From positions 1-9,442 of the forward strand of contig JANNRR010000115.1 of the NCBI GenBank assembly GCA_031401675.1: a stretch of DNA of 9,442 nt, read 5' to 3'. Source of the DNA: JANNRR01 sp031401675. GTDB lineage: Bacteria > Pseudomonadota > Alphaproteobacteria > Rhodobacterales > Rhodobacteraceae. Under the pieces are notes generated by a model, which saw nothing but the letters and a program-made list of their open reading frames with translations, searched no databases and was not told the origin of the DNA. Made by a program: the position numbers and the translations under genes. Position 1 is the stretch's first letter, and each line of letters starts with the position of its first letter. Of this stretch, positions 1 to 6,052 are shown one piece after another.

Positions 1-1116
1 CAACTGGATACCAAGGCCGAAATGTTCCGCTCCGGCCACGGCGTCGACTGGGCCACCGCCGAGGCGCTGGCCTTCGGCTCGCTGGTCACCGAGGGTTTCT
101 TTGTCCGCCTGTCCGGTCAGGACAGCACGCGCGGCACCTTCAGCCACCGCCATTCCGCCTTCATCGACCAGTCGACCGAGGAACGGCACTATCCCTTGAA
201 CCACATCCGCGCCGGTCAGGCCCGCTACGAGGTCATCGACTCGATGCTGTCGGAATATGCCGTGCTCGGCTTCGAATACGGCTACAGCCTGGCCGAACCC
301 AACGCCCTGGTGCTGTGGGAGGCGCAGTTCGGCGATTTCGCCAACGGCGCGCAGATCATGTTCGATCAGTTCATCTCGTCGGGCGAGGCCAAGTGGCTGC
401 GGATGTCGGGTCTGGTCATGCTGCTGCCGCATGGCTACGAAGGTCAGGGGCCGGAACATTCCAGCGCCCGGCTGGAACGCTTCCTGCAGATGTGCGCCAA
501 CGACAACTGGATCGTGGCCAACGTCTCGACCCCCGCCAACTACTTCCACATCCTGCGCCGCCAGATCCATCGCAGCTTCCGCAAGCCTTTGGTGCTGATG
601 ACGCCGAAAAGCCTGCTGCGCCACCGGCTCGCCGTCTCGGACACCGAGGATTTCACCACCGGCTCGTCGTTCCACCGCGTGCTGTGGGATGACGCGCAAA
701 AGGGCCACTCCGCCACCAAACTGCTGGCCGACAAGAAGATCCGCCGCGTGGTGATGTGTTCTGGGAAAGTCTATTACGACCTCTTGGAGGAACGCGACGC
801 CCGTGGCATCGATGATGTCTACCTCTTGCGGCTGGAACAGTTCTACCCGTTCCCGGCGCTGTCTGCGGTCAAGGAGCTGGAACGGTTCAAGGCCGCCGAC
901 ATGGTCTGGTGCCAGGAAGAGCCGAAGAATCAGGGGGCCTGGTCCTATATCGAACCCAATCTGGAATGGGTGCTGACCCGGATCGGTGCCAAATCGCAGC
1001 GCCCGCGCTACGCAGGCCGCGCCGCCTCGGCCTCGCCCGCCACCGGGCTTGGCAGCCAGCACAAAGCTCAACAAGCGGCGCTGATCAATGACGCGCTGAC
1101 GATCGAAGGGAAATAG
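1..1116 (+). CDS. sucA: 2-oxoglutarate dehydrogenase E1 component, C-terminal part (5' end outside window)
   Basis: E1 is the thiamine diphosphate enzyme that decarboxylates 2-oxoglutarate and passes the succinyl group to the lipoyl arm of E2, in the cytosolic TCA-cycle complex. The reading frame is open from base 1 and ends at TAG 1114-1116, giving about 371 codons of a protein that is usually near 950-1000 residues. Recognisable E1 motifs are HGVDWATAEALAFGSLVTEG, RLSGQDSTRGTFSHRH (around 90-165), LPHGYEGQGPEHSSARLERF (around 427-485) and the C-terminal QEEPKNQGAW block near 913-942. These belong to the transketolase-like pyrimidine-binding and C-terminal domains. The first internal ATG (22) is not the real start. 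The stop lies one base before the sucB start, so the two are cotranscribed. I see no frameshift or missing key residue in the visible part. Confidence 0.96.
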   Translation, partial: QLDTKAEMFRSGHGVDWATAEALAFGSLVTEGFFVRLSGQDSTRGTFSHRHSAFIDQSTEERHYPLNHIRAGQARYEVIDSMLSEYAVLGFEYGYSLAEPNALVLWEAQFGDFANGAQIMFDQFISSGEAKWLRMSGLVMLLPHGYEGQGPEHSSARLERFLQMCANDNWIVANVSTPANYFHILRRQIHRSFRKPLVLMTPKSLLRHRLAVSDTEDFTTGSSFHRVLWDDAQKGHSATKLLADKKIRRVVMCSGKVYYDLLEERDARGIDDVYLLRLEQFYPFPALSAVKELERFKAADMVWCQEEPKNQGAWSYIEPNLEWVLTRIGAKSQRPRYAGRAASASPATGLGSQHKAQQAALINDALTIEGK

Positions 1117-1117
1117 C

Positions 1118-2386
1118 ATGTCTGTCGAAGTGCGTGTGCCGACGCTGGGTGAAAGCGTGACCGAAGCGACCGTTGCCACCTGGTTCAAGAAACCGGGCGA
1201 TGCCGTCGCGCTGGATGAGATGCTGTGCGAGCTGGAGACCGACAAGGTCACCGTCGAAGTGCCCGCCCCCGCCGCCGGAACCATGGGCGACATCGTCGCC
1301 GCCGAAGGCAGCACGGTCGGTGTCGCCGCGCTGCTGGCGACGATCAACGAAGGCGCAAGCGCGGCTGCCAAACCGGCGATGCAGGTGGCAGCACCGGTGG
1401 CAATCGCGCCCGCCGCCGGCCCGGAACAGGTGGTCGCACGCGATGTGGCAGACGCGCCTTCGGCCATAAAGCTGATGGCAGAGGCGAACCTGCCGCGCGA
1501 CGCTGTCCCCGCCACCGGCCGCGACGGCCGCGTGATGAAAGAGGATGTGCAAAGGGCGCTCGCCGCTGCCCCGCCTGCCGTGGCCGCGCCGCCCGCAGCA
1601 CCCGTCGCCGCAGCACCCGCCGCCGTCGCACCGGTGGCCGCCGCCATGGCTCAGGCCCCGCGCGCCCCGATCCCGGCCGAGGATGCAGCGCGCGAAGAAC
1701 GGGTCAAGATGACTCGCCTGCGCCAGACCATCGCCCGCCGGCTGAAAGAGGCGCAGAACACCGCCGCCATGCTGACGACCTACAACGAGGTCGACATGTC
1801 GGCGATCATGGCGCTGCGCAGCGAATACAAGGACCTGTTCGAAAAGAAACACGGGGTCAAGCTCGGCTTCATGGGCTTCTTCGTCAAGGCCTGCTGCCAC
1901 GCCCTGCGCGAAGTCCCCGATGTGAATGCCGAGATCGACGGCACCGATGTGGTCTACAAGAACTACGTCCACATGGGCGTGGCCGTCGGCACCCCCACCG
2001 GCCTCGTGGTCCCCGTGGTCCGCGACGCCGATCAGATGGGCTTTGCCGCCATCGAGAAAAAGATCAGCGAACTTGGCCTGCGCGCCCGCGATGGCAAGCT
2101 GAGTCTGGCCGAAATGCAGGGCGGCAGCTTCACCATCTCCAACGGCGGCGTCTACGGCTCGCTGATGTCGTCGCCGATCCTGAACCCGCCGCAATCCGGG
2201 ATACTGGGCATGCACAAGATCCAGGACCGCCCGGTGGTGGTCGGCGGCGTAATCGTCATCCGCCCGATGATGTACCTCGCCCTGTCGTACGACCACCGCG
2301 TGGTCGATGGCAAAGGCGCGGTGACCTTCCTCGTCCGGGTGAAAGAGGCGCTGGAGGATCCCCGTCGGTTGCTGATGGATTTGTGA
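1118..2386 (+). CDS. sucB: Dihydrolipoyllysine-residue succinyltransferase (E2 of 2-oxoglutarate dehydrogenase)
   Basis: E2 transfers the succinyl group from its lipoyl arm to CoA and forms the core of the complex. The protein has 422 residues, close to the family norm. The N-terminal lipoyl domain (about 1-78) carries ETDKVTVEV with the lipoylated lysine at Lys43. An Ala/Pro linker follows, then an E1/E3-binding domain (about 108-150, with ATGRDGRVMKEDV), a second Ala/Pro linker and the acyltransferase domain (about 190-422). The catalytic motif YDHRVVDG holds His393 and Asp397. The E2o assignment over pyruvate dehydrogenase E2 rests on the adjacent sucA. The start at 1118 has an AAGGGA ribosome-binding site just upstream and lies one base after the sucA stop. 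The stop TGA is at 2384-2386. A compositionally different gene starts only five bases later. Confidence 0.96.
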   Translation: MSVEVRVPTLGESVTEATVATWFKKPGDAVALDEMLCELETDKVTVEVPAPAAGTMGDIVAAEGSTVGVAALLATINEGASAAAKPAMQVAAPVAIAPAAGPEQVVARDVADAPSAIKLMAEANLPRDAVPATGRDGRVMKEDVQRALAAAPPAVAAPPAAPVAAAPAAVAPVAAAMAQAPRAPIPAEDAAREERVKMTRLRQTIARRLKEAQNTAAMLTTYNEVDMSAIMALRSEYKDLFEKKHGVKLGFMGFFVKACCHALREVPDVNAEIDGTDVVYKNYVHMGVAVGTPTGLVVPVVRDADQMGFAAIEKKISELGLRARDGKLSLAEMQGGSFTISNGGVYGSLMSSPILNPPQSGILGMHKIQDRPVVVGGVIVIRPMMYLALSYDHRVVDGKGAVTFLVRVKEALEDPRRLLMDL

Positions 2387-2391
2387 CCCTA

Positions 2392-3078
2392 ATGGCTTTG
2401 ATCCACTCTTCAGACTATGACAACTTGCCACCTGATCCTGCGCAGCGTTGGCTGAAGTTGCGTGATATGGTAGAATTGAGGCTGTCGAATAAAGATGATC
2501 CGAACGAAGGAACGTCTGTGAGCGACCTCATCGAGTATTGGTCCGTTCTCGCGAGTGCCGCGGAAGAGCTTAACTTGGGAGTCCTCACACGCGTTTCAGT
2601 TGGAAACGTCCGAGAGAATTTTGACAGCTTCCGATCTGAAGTAATAGAATTGGCAACCCGCCTTAGCTTGCGCATTTCTACAAGCGATCGGGCTCTGTCG
2701 GTTGCTCTCAAGCATTCGACAAGAGCAAAGATAAATGTGCAAATTGAAAGCTTAAGAAAGCTTGTTGCTGATTCCGATCTCGACGCCGACAGAAAGAAGA
2801 AACTGGCGGCGAAACTCGACGAGTTACATTTACTTGTAACCGCCTCAAGAACTGATTTCGGGAAAGTCTTGGCGGTGGTTGCGTACATAACTTTAGCTAT
2901 TGGTAGCACAACTGCGTTCTTGGCCGATGCACCGGACGCCATTACCACTATCACTGCTCTGATTGGTGCGGACAAAGAATCTGAGGACGAAGAACAGAGC
3001 GCGCTTGAAGCGGACAAGAAGCCTTTGAGTATTCCAGACTTACGGCAAGAAACAGACTCTGACGAAATCCCATTCTAG
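2392..3078 (+). CDS. Unrecognised membrane-anchored accessory protein, probable horizontally acquired cargo
   Basis: This encodes 228 residues that I do not recognise. Residues 1-110 are mixed polar and probably helical. Residues about 113-155 are charged and heptad-like (IESLRKLVADSDLDADRKKK onward), suggesting a coiled coil. Residues about 158-178 are one clear hydrophobic segment (VLAVVAYITLAIG region), and residues 195-228 are an acidic, probably disordered tail ending DSDEIPF. There is no signal peptide and no evident catalytic motif. Codons such as TTA, ATA, AGA and ACA are frequent here and rare in the neighbours. ATG 2392 fits because it lies five bases after the sucB stop. There is no strong Shine-Dalgarno, so translation may be coupled to sucB. 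The frame is open upstream through sucB in the wrong frame, which is a shadow. The best guess is an accessory, possibly defence- or stress-related, single-gene insertion; function is unknown. Confidence 0.85.
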   Translation: MALIHSSDYDNLPPDPAQRWLKLRDMVELRLSNKDDPNEGTSVSDLIEYWSVLASAAEELNLGVLTRVSVGNVRENFDSFRSEVIELATRLSLRISTSDRALSVALKHSTRAKINVQIESLRKLVADSDLDADRKKKLAAKLDELHLLVTASRTDFGKVLAVVAYITLAIGSTTAFLADAPDAITTITALIGADKESEDEEQSALEADKKPLSIPDLRQETDSDEIPF

Positions 3079-3088
3079 TGACACTCGC

Positions 3089-3484
3089 ATGACCCCCGAA
3101 CTTACCGCCCTCGCCCTCGCCGGCCTCCTCCAGGCCGTGCAGTTCACCGTCTTCGCCGTCCCCGCCAACCGCGACCTGACCCCCGACTACACCTCCGGCC
3201 CGCGCGACGCCCCGCCCACGCGGAAAATGTCCCCCGTCACCGCCCGCCTGCAACGCGCTCTCAACAACCATTTCGAAGGCCTGATCCTGTTCACCCTCGC
3301 CGTCACCGTCGTCAGCCTCGGCCAGCAGTCCACCCCCGTCACCGTCATCTGCGCCTGGACCTACCTCGCCGCCCGCGTCCTCTATGTCCCGGCCTACGCC
3401 TTCGGCCTGTCGCCCTGGCGCTCGGCAATCTGGGGGGTTGGCTTCGTCGCCACGATCGTGATGATGGTGGCGGCCCTGATCTGA
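3089..3484 (+). CDS. MAPEG-family integral membrane protein
   Basis: This is a 131-residue hydrophobic protein of the MAPEG family (membrane-associated proteins in eicosanoid and glutathione metabolism). Bacterial members of this short type have no settled substrate. Four membrane segments can be read at about 4-24, 62-80, 82-103 and 112-131. The family-like motif RALNNHFEGL (residues 56-65) lies at the start of the second segment, with Arg56, Asn60 and Glu63 in the positions expected for the glutathione-binding face. The start at 3089 is ten bases after the preceding stop. Only a weak GTGAC-type ribosome-binding site is present, so coupling to the upstream gene is likely. Codon use (CTC, GCC, CCC) is typical of the GC-rich host. 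I recall a small gene of this type between E2 and E3 genes in Rhodobacteraceae, so it seems native to the operon rather than part of the adjacent insertion. Confidence 0.85.
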   Translation: MTPELTALALAGLLQAVQFTVFAVPANRDLTPDYTSGPRDAPPTRKMSPVTARLQRALNNHFEGLILFTLAVTVVSLGQQSTPVTVICAWTYLAARVLYVPAYAFGLSPWRSAIWGVGFVATIVMMVAALI

Positions 3485-3504
3485 TGCCCTCTCTTCTTTT
3501 CCCA

Positions 3505-3544
3505 AATATCCTCCGGGGGGTCCGGGGGGTGGAAAACCCCCCGG
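3505..3544. repeat. Rhodobacteraceae-type G-run/C-run intergenic hairpin element upstream of lpdA
   Basis: The 82-base gap between the MAPEG gene and lpdA contains CCAAATATCCTCCGGGGGG followed by a perfect 8-bp inverted repeat, CCGGGGGG (3522-3529) and CCCCCCGG (3537-3544), with a 7-base loop. Elements with this TATCC-G-run-C-run layout recur between genes in Rhodobacteraceae genomes, as far as I recall. No T-tract follows, so it is not a clear intrinsic terminator, but it could attenuate transcription or protect an mRNA end between the E2 part of the operon and lpdA. Confidence 0.6.
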
Positions 3545-3553
3545 CTTCCGCCG

Positions 3554-3560
3554 AAAGGAG
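3554..3560 (+). promoter_or_regulatory. Ribosome-binding site of lpdA
   Basis: AAAGGAG lies six bases before ATG 3567. It is the strongest Shine-Dalgarno sequence in the operon as seen here and fixes the lpdA start. By contrast, the two genes before lpdA have no strong site. Confidence 0.85.
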
Positions 3561-3566
3561 CCCATA

Positions 3567-4955
3567 ATGGCCAACTATGACGCGATCATCATCGGTGCCG
3601 GTCCCGGCGGTTACGTGGCGGCGATCCGCGCCGCGCAGCTTGGCCTGAAAGTCGCGGTGGTCGAAGGCCGCGACACCCTGGGCGGCACCTGCCTGAACGT
3701 CGGCTGCATCCCGTCCAAGGCGCTGCTGCACGCCAGCCACATGCTGCACGAAGCGACCCACAATTTCGCCGCCATGGGCCTGACCGGCGCCGCGCCAAAG
3801 GTCGACTGGCCAAGGATGCTGGCCTACAAGGACGAAGTGATCGGCCAGAACACCAAGGGCATCGAGTTCCTGTTCAAGAAGAACAAGGTCACCTGGATCA
3901 AGGGCTGGGCACAGGTCCCGGCACCGGGGCAGGTGCAGGTCGGCCCCGACATCCACACCGCCCGCCACATTGTCATCGCCACCGGCTCGGACTCCGCGCC
4001 GCTGGCCGGGGTCGCGATCGACGAGAAGGTCATCGTCACCTCCACTGGCGCCCTGACGCTCGGCAAGGTTCCCGAACGGCTGGTCGTGATCGGTGGCGGC
4101 GTGATCGGGCTGGAAATGGGCTCGGTCTATGCCCGGCTGGGGTCAGAGGTGACGGTGGTCGAATATCTCGACCGCATCATCCCCGGCGCCGATGCCGAGG
4201 TCGCCAGGACCTTTCAGCGCCTGCTGGCCAAACAGGGCCTGACCTTCATCCTTGGCGCGGCAGTTCAATCCGCCAAGGCCGAAGGCTCCGGAGCTACCGT
4301 CACCTACAAACTGCGCAAGGACGACAGCGAACACCAGCTGAGCGCCGATGTCGTCCTGTTGGCCACCGGCCGCCGCCCGTTCACCGACGGTCTCGGTCTG
4401 TCGGCCCTGGGCGTGGAAATGCTGCCGCGCGGCCAGGTGAAAACCGACGCGCACTACCGCACCAACATTGCCGGCCTTTACGCCATCGGCGATGCCATCA
4501 CCGGCCCGATGCTGGCGCACAAGGCCGAGGACGAGGGCATGGCGGTGGCCGAAATCATCGCCGGACGCGCCGGCCATGTGAACTACGGGGTGATCCCCGG
4601 TGTCATCTACACCTGGCCCGAAGTGGCATCCGTCGGTGAAACCGAGGAAACCCTGAAGGAACAGGGCCGCGCCTGCAAGGTCGGCCGCTTCAGCTTCATG
4701 GGCAACGGCCGCGCCAAGGCGAACTTCGCCGGCGACGGCTTCGTGAAGATCCTCGCCGACAAGACCACCGACCGCATCCTCGGTGCCCACATCATCGGCC
4801 CGATGGCCGGCGACCTGATCCACGAGATCTGCGTGGCGATGGAGTTCGGCGCGGCGGCGGAAGACCTTGCCCGCACCTGCCACGCGCACCCGACCTATTC
4901 CGAAGCGGTGCGCGAAGCGGCGCTGGCCTGCGGCGACGGGGCGATCCACGCCTGA
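3567..4955 (+). CDS. lpdA: Dihydrolipoyl dehydrogenase (E3)
   Basis: E3 is the FAD flavoprotein that reoxidises the dihydrolipoyl arm of E2 and reduces NAD+. The protein has 462 residues, normal for the family. The N-terminal FAD-binding Rossmann motif is GAGPGG at residues 10-15. The redox-active disulfide is Cys42/Cys47 in GGTCLNVGCIPSK. The NAD-binding motif GGGVIG is at 176-181 and the second FAD contact is YAIGDAI near residue 310. The dimer-interface HPTYSE gives the catalytic His441-Glu446 pair. All key residues are present. It follows sucA and sucB, so it probably serves the 2-oxoglutarate complex and perhaps other 2-oxoacid dehydrogenases too. The gap and hairpin before it may set its level separately. 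Confidence 0.97.
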   Translation: MANYDAIIIGAGPGGYVAAIRAAQLGLKVAVVEGRDTLGGTCLNVGCIPSKALLHASHMLHEATHNFAAMGLTGAAPKVDWPRMLAYKDEVIGQNTKGIEFLFKKNKVTWIKGWAQVPAPGQVQVGPDIHTARHIVIATGSDSAPLAGVAIDEKVIVTSTGALTLGKVPERLVVIGGGVIGLEMGSVYARLGSEVTVVEYLDRIIPGADAEVARTFQRLLAKQGLTFILGAAVQSAKAEGSGATVTYKLRKDDSEHQLSADVVLLATGRRPFTDGLGLSALGVEMLPRGQVKTDAHYRTNIAGLYAIGDAITGPMLAHKAEDEGMAVAEIIAGRAGHVNYGVIPGVIYTWPEVASVGETEETLKEQGRACKVGRFSFMGNGRAKANFAGDGFVKILADKTTDRILGAHIIGPMAGDLIHEICVAMEFGAAAEDLARTCHAHPTYSEAVREAALACGDGAIHA

Positions 4956-5062
4956 GGCAGCGCCGAACCGGGCGCCCCCTTGGTGCGGGACGAGCCTTGA
5001 TGGAACCCGGTCAGCAGTCGGACGGCGGTATCTGGCACCAGTCCTGCCGCAATCGGACCCCT

Positions 5063-5107
5063 CGGAACCGGCTGATGGGGGTTCCAGTGGAACCACCATC
5101 GGTTCCG
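5063..5107. repeat. Nested inverted repeat (GGAACC/GGTTCC)
   Basis: CGGAACCG (5063-5070) is perfectly complementary to CGGTTCCG (5100-5107). Inside lies the perfect palindrome GGTTCCA-G-TGGAACC (5080-5094), flanked by GATGG (5074-5078) and CCATC (5096-5100). The outer and inner arms share base 5100, so in RNA they would form a stacked stem with a small bulge. The single-base centre of the inner palindrome also suits a DNA-binding operator. Its function is unknown. Confidence 0.65.
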
Positions 5108-5134
5108 TTGCCGAGAGCCGCAAGGCGACGGCAA
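5108..5134. repeat. Hairpin with GNRA-type tetraloop
   Basis: TTGCCG (5108-5113) pairs with CGGCAA (5129-5134). Inside, GCC (5117-5119) and GGC (5124-5126) enclose GCAA, a GNRA tetraloop, leaving an AGA/GA internal loop. It directly abuts the preceding nested repeat. This is the shape of an RNA hairpin rather than of a protein operator, but no transcript evidence is available. Confidence 0.5.
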
Positions 5135-5163
5135 GGGGGCTGGGGCAGCACCCAATCGCGCGC

Positions 5164-5234
5164 AATCTGCCCGCGACTGCCTGGGCGGGCGCTCTATCGC
5201 GCCTGCCCTTGGGGCAGGCAGGCGCGGGCAGATT
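5164..5234. repeat. 71-bp imperfect palindrome, REP-like
   Basis: The outer arms AATCTGCCCGCG (5164-5175) and CGCGGGCAGATT (5223-5234) are perfectly complementary over 12 bp. After one mismatch they continue with CTGCCTG (5177-5183) against CAGGCAG (5215-5221). Inside, GGGCGGGCGC (5183-5192) can pair with GCGCCTGCCC (5199-5208, one G-T) around a TCTATC loop. An alternative hairpin joins 5201-5207 and 5213-5219. The size and the nested arms resemble REP/BIME-type intergenic elements, but the single copy here cannot prove a repeat family. It could also stop transcription from lpdA. Confidence 0.7.
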
Positions 5235-5318
5235 TGTCTGACGCCAAATCCGCCAGGAAACAGGTGACGTGGCTGCTCTGTTGGGCGATTGTCGCGGGAT
5301 TTTCCGGGCGGATGTCCC

Positions 5319-5342
5319 TGATCTGTTGGAAGCAACAGATCA
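5319..5342. terminator. Candidate bidirectional terminator hairpin between convergent genes
   Basis: TGATCTGTTG (5319-5328) and CAACAGATCA (5333-5342) form a perfect 10-bp stem around a GAAG tetraloop. It lies about 35 bases past the stop of the GntR-type gene on the - strand and is the nearest hairpin downstream of it. Neither side has a T-tract, so intrinsic termination is uncertain. It may instead define a processed 3' end. Confidence 0.45.
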
Positions 5343-5377
5343 ATCCCCAATTGATTCCGTTCGACCTCATCCTACCC

Positions 5378-6022
5378 CTACACCAGCAGATGCCGCAGCC
5401 CCTGCGTCACGTCCGTCCGCAGCGCCAGCCGCAACGAGGGATCGTCGCCTGCCTTCAGCGCCGCGATGATCATGCGGTGATGCGGCGGCGCTTCGGTGCG
5501 TTTCAGCCGGCCGTAAACCGCCCGCATGGTCGGGCCAAGTTGCAGCCAGACGGTTTCCAGCATCGCCAGCATCGCCGGGGCCTGCGCCCGCAGATAGAGC
5601 GTGCGGTGAAACTCCAGATTGGTGCGGATGTAGGCAACGGCATCATGTCTGGCCACCGCCTCGGCATTGGCGGCATTGATGGTCTGCAGCCGCTCGATCA
5701 GCGCCAGATGCGCGCGCGGCAGGGCGCGGCTGGCCAGTTCCGGCTCCAGGAGCGCCCGGATCGCCGCCAGCTCCTCGACCCGTTCGTTGGTCAGTTCCGG
5801 CGTGCTGATCCGCCCCGAGGATGACAGCGTCAACGCCCCCTCTGCCACCAGCCGCCGCACCGCTTCGCGCGCCGGGGTCATCGACACGCCAAAGCTTGCC
5901 CCCAGCCCGCGCAGCGTCAGCGCATGCCCGGGCGGCAGTTCGCCGTGCATCACCTGGGTGCGCAGCGCCCGGTACAGTCGTTCATGGGCGGTGGTGTCGG
6001 CAGGGCGGGTCGCGGGCTTCAT
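5378..6022 (-). CDS. GntR-family transcriptional regulator with FCD domain
   Basis: This 214-residue protein has the FadR/FCD layout of the GntR family: metabolite-responsive dimeric repressors or activators. The N-terminal winged helix-turn-helix covers about residues 12-75 (HERLYRALRTQVMHGELPPG, then LGASFGVSMTPAREAVRRL with the recognition helix). The all-helical FCD ligand-binding domain covers about 80-205. NLEFHRTLY (His139) and PPHHRMIIAAL (His181/His182) mark the usual metal/ligand positions. Asn135 stands where an Asp is common, and I see no clear middle His ligand, so metal binding may be weakened. The ATG (complement of 6020-6022) lies 30 bases downstream of the metallopeptidase stop on the same strand, suggesting one transcript. 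There is no good Shine-Dalgarno. The regulated pathway cannot be inferred from the neighbours. Confidence 0.9.
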   Translation of the reverse strand: MKPATRPADTTAHERLYRALRTQVMHGELPPGHALTLRGLGASFGVSMTPAREAVRRLVAEGALTLSSSGRISTPELTNERVEELAAIRALLEPELASRALPRAHLALIERLQTINAANAEAVARHDAVAYIRTNLEFHRTLYLRAQAPAMLAMLETVWLQLGPTMRAVYGRLKRTEAPPHHRMIIAALKAGDDPSLRLALRTDVTQGLRHLLV

Positions 6023-6029
6023 CGGCGCA

Positions 6030-6039
6030 TGTGATCACA
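6030..6039. promoter_or_regulatory. Perfect 10-bp palindrome, candidate autoregulatory operator
   Basis: TGTGATCACA is a perfect palindrome 8-17 bases upstream of the GntR-type start codon, inside the 30-base gap after the metallopeptidase gene. GntR/FCD regulators usually bind short palindromes and often control their own gene. The half-site TGTGA also resembles a CRP half-site, but without the 6-base spacer of a CRP box. Binding is inferred, not shown. Confidence 0.4.
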
Positions 6040-6052
6040 GATCGGGCCCCGG

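Larger units (their letters stand above)
4956..5377. other. Non-coding region between convergent genes, rich in dyad symmetry
   Basis: These 422 bases separate lpdA (+) from the GntR-type gene (-). Long open frames cross the region on both strands, but they have no plausible start or ribosome-binding site, are Pro/Arg/Gly-rich and partly mirror neighbouring genes, so I call no CDS. The stretch contains a series of inverted repeats listed separately (5063-5107, 5108-5134, 5164-5234 and 5319-5342), plus a small CTGG-CA-CCAG palindrome at 5032-5041. GGAACC/GGTTCC occurs repeatedly between about 5003 and 5107. It could be a structured RNA, a dispersed REP-like element or a bidirectional termination region. 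I see no T-tract terminator. Confidence 0.6.

Noticed and set aside
1085..2431. 448-residue - strand ORF opposite sucB
   Set aside because: It is a mirror of the GC-rich sucB frame, with His/Gly/Arg-rich low-complexity protein; sucB has all its family motifs.
4143..5165. 340-residue - strand ORF opposite lpdA and extending into the intergenic region
   Set aside because: It is a shadow frame of lpdA, with no recognisable motif or ribosome-binding site.
4895..5350. 151-residue - strand ORF across the palindrome-rich region
   Set aside because: It is Pro/Arg-rich, overlaps the lpdA end and runs through inverted repeats; I judge it open by GC content rather than coding.
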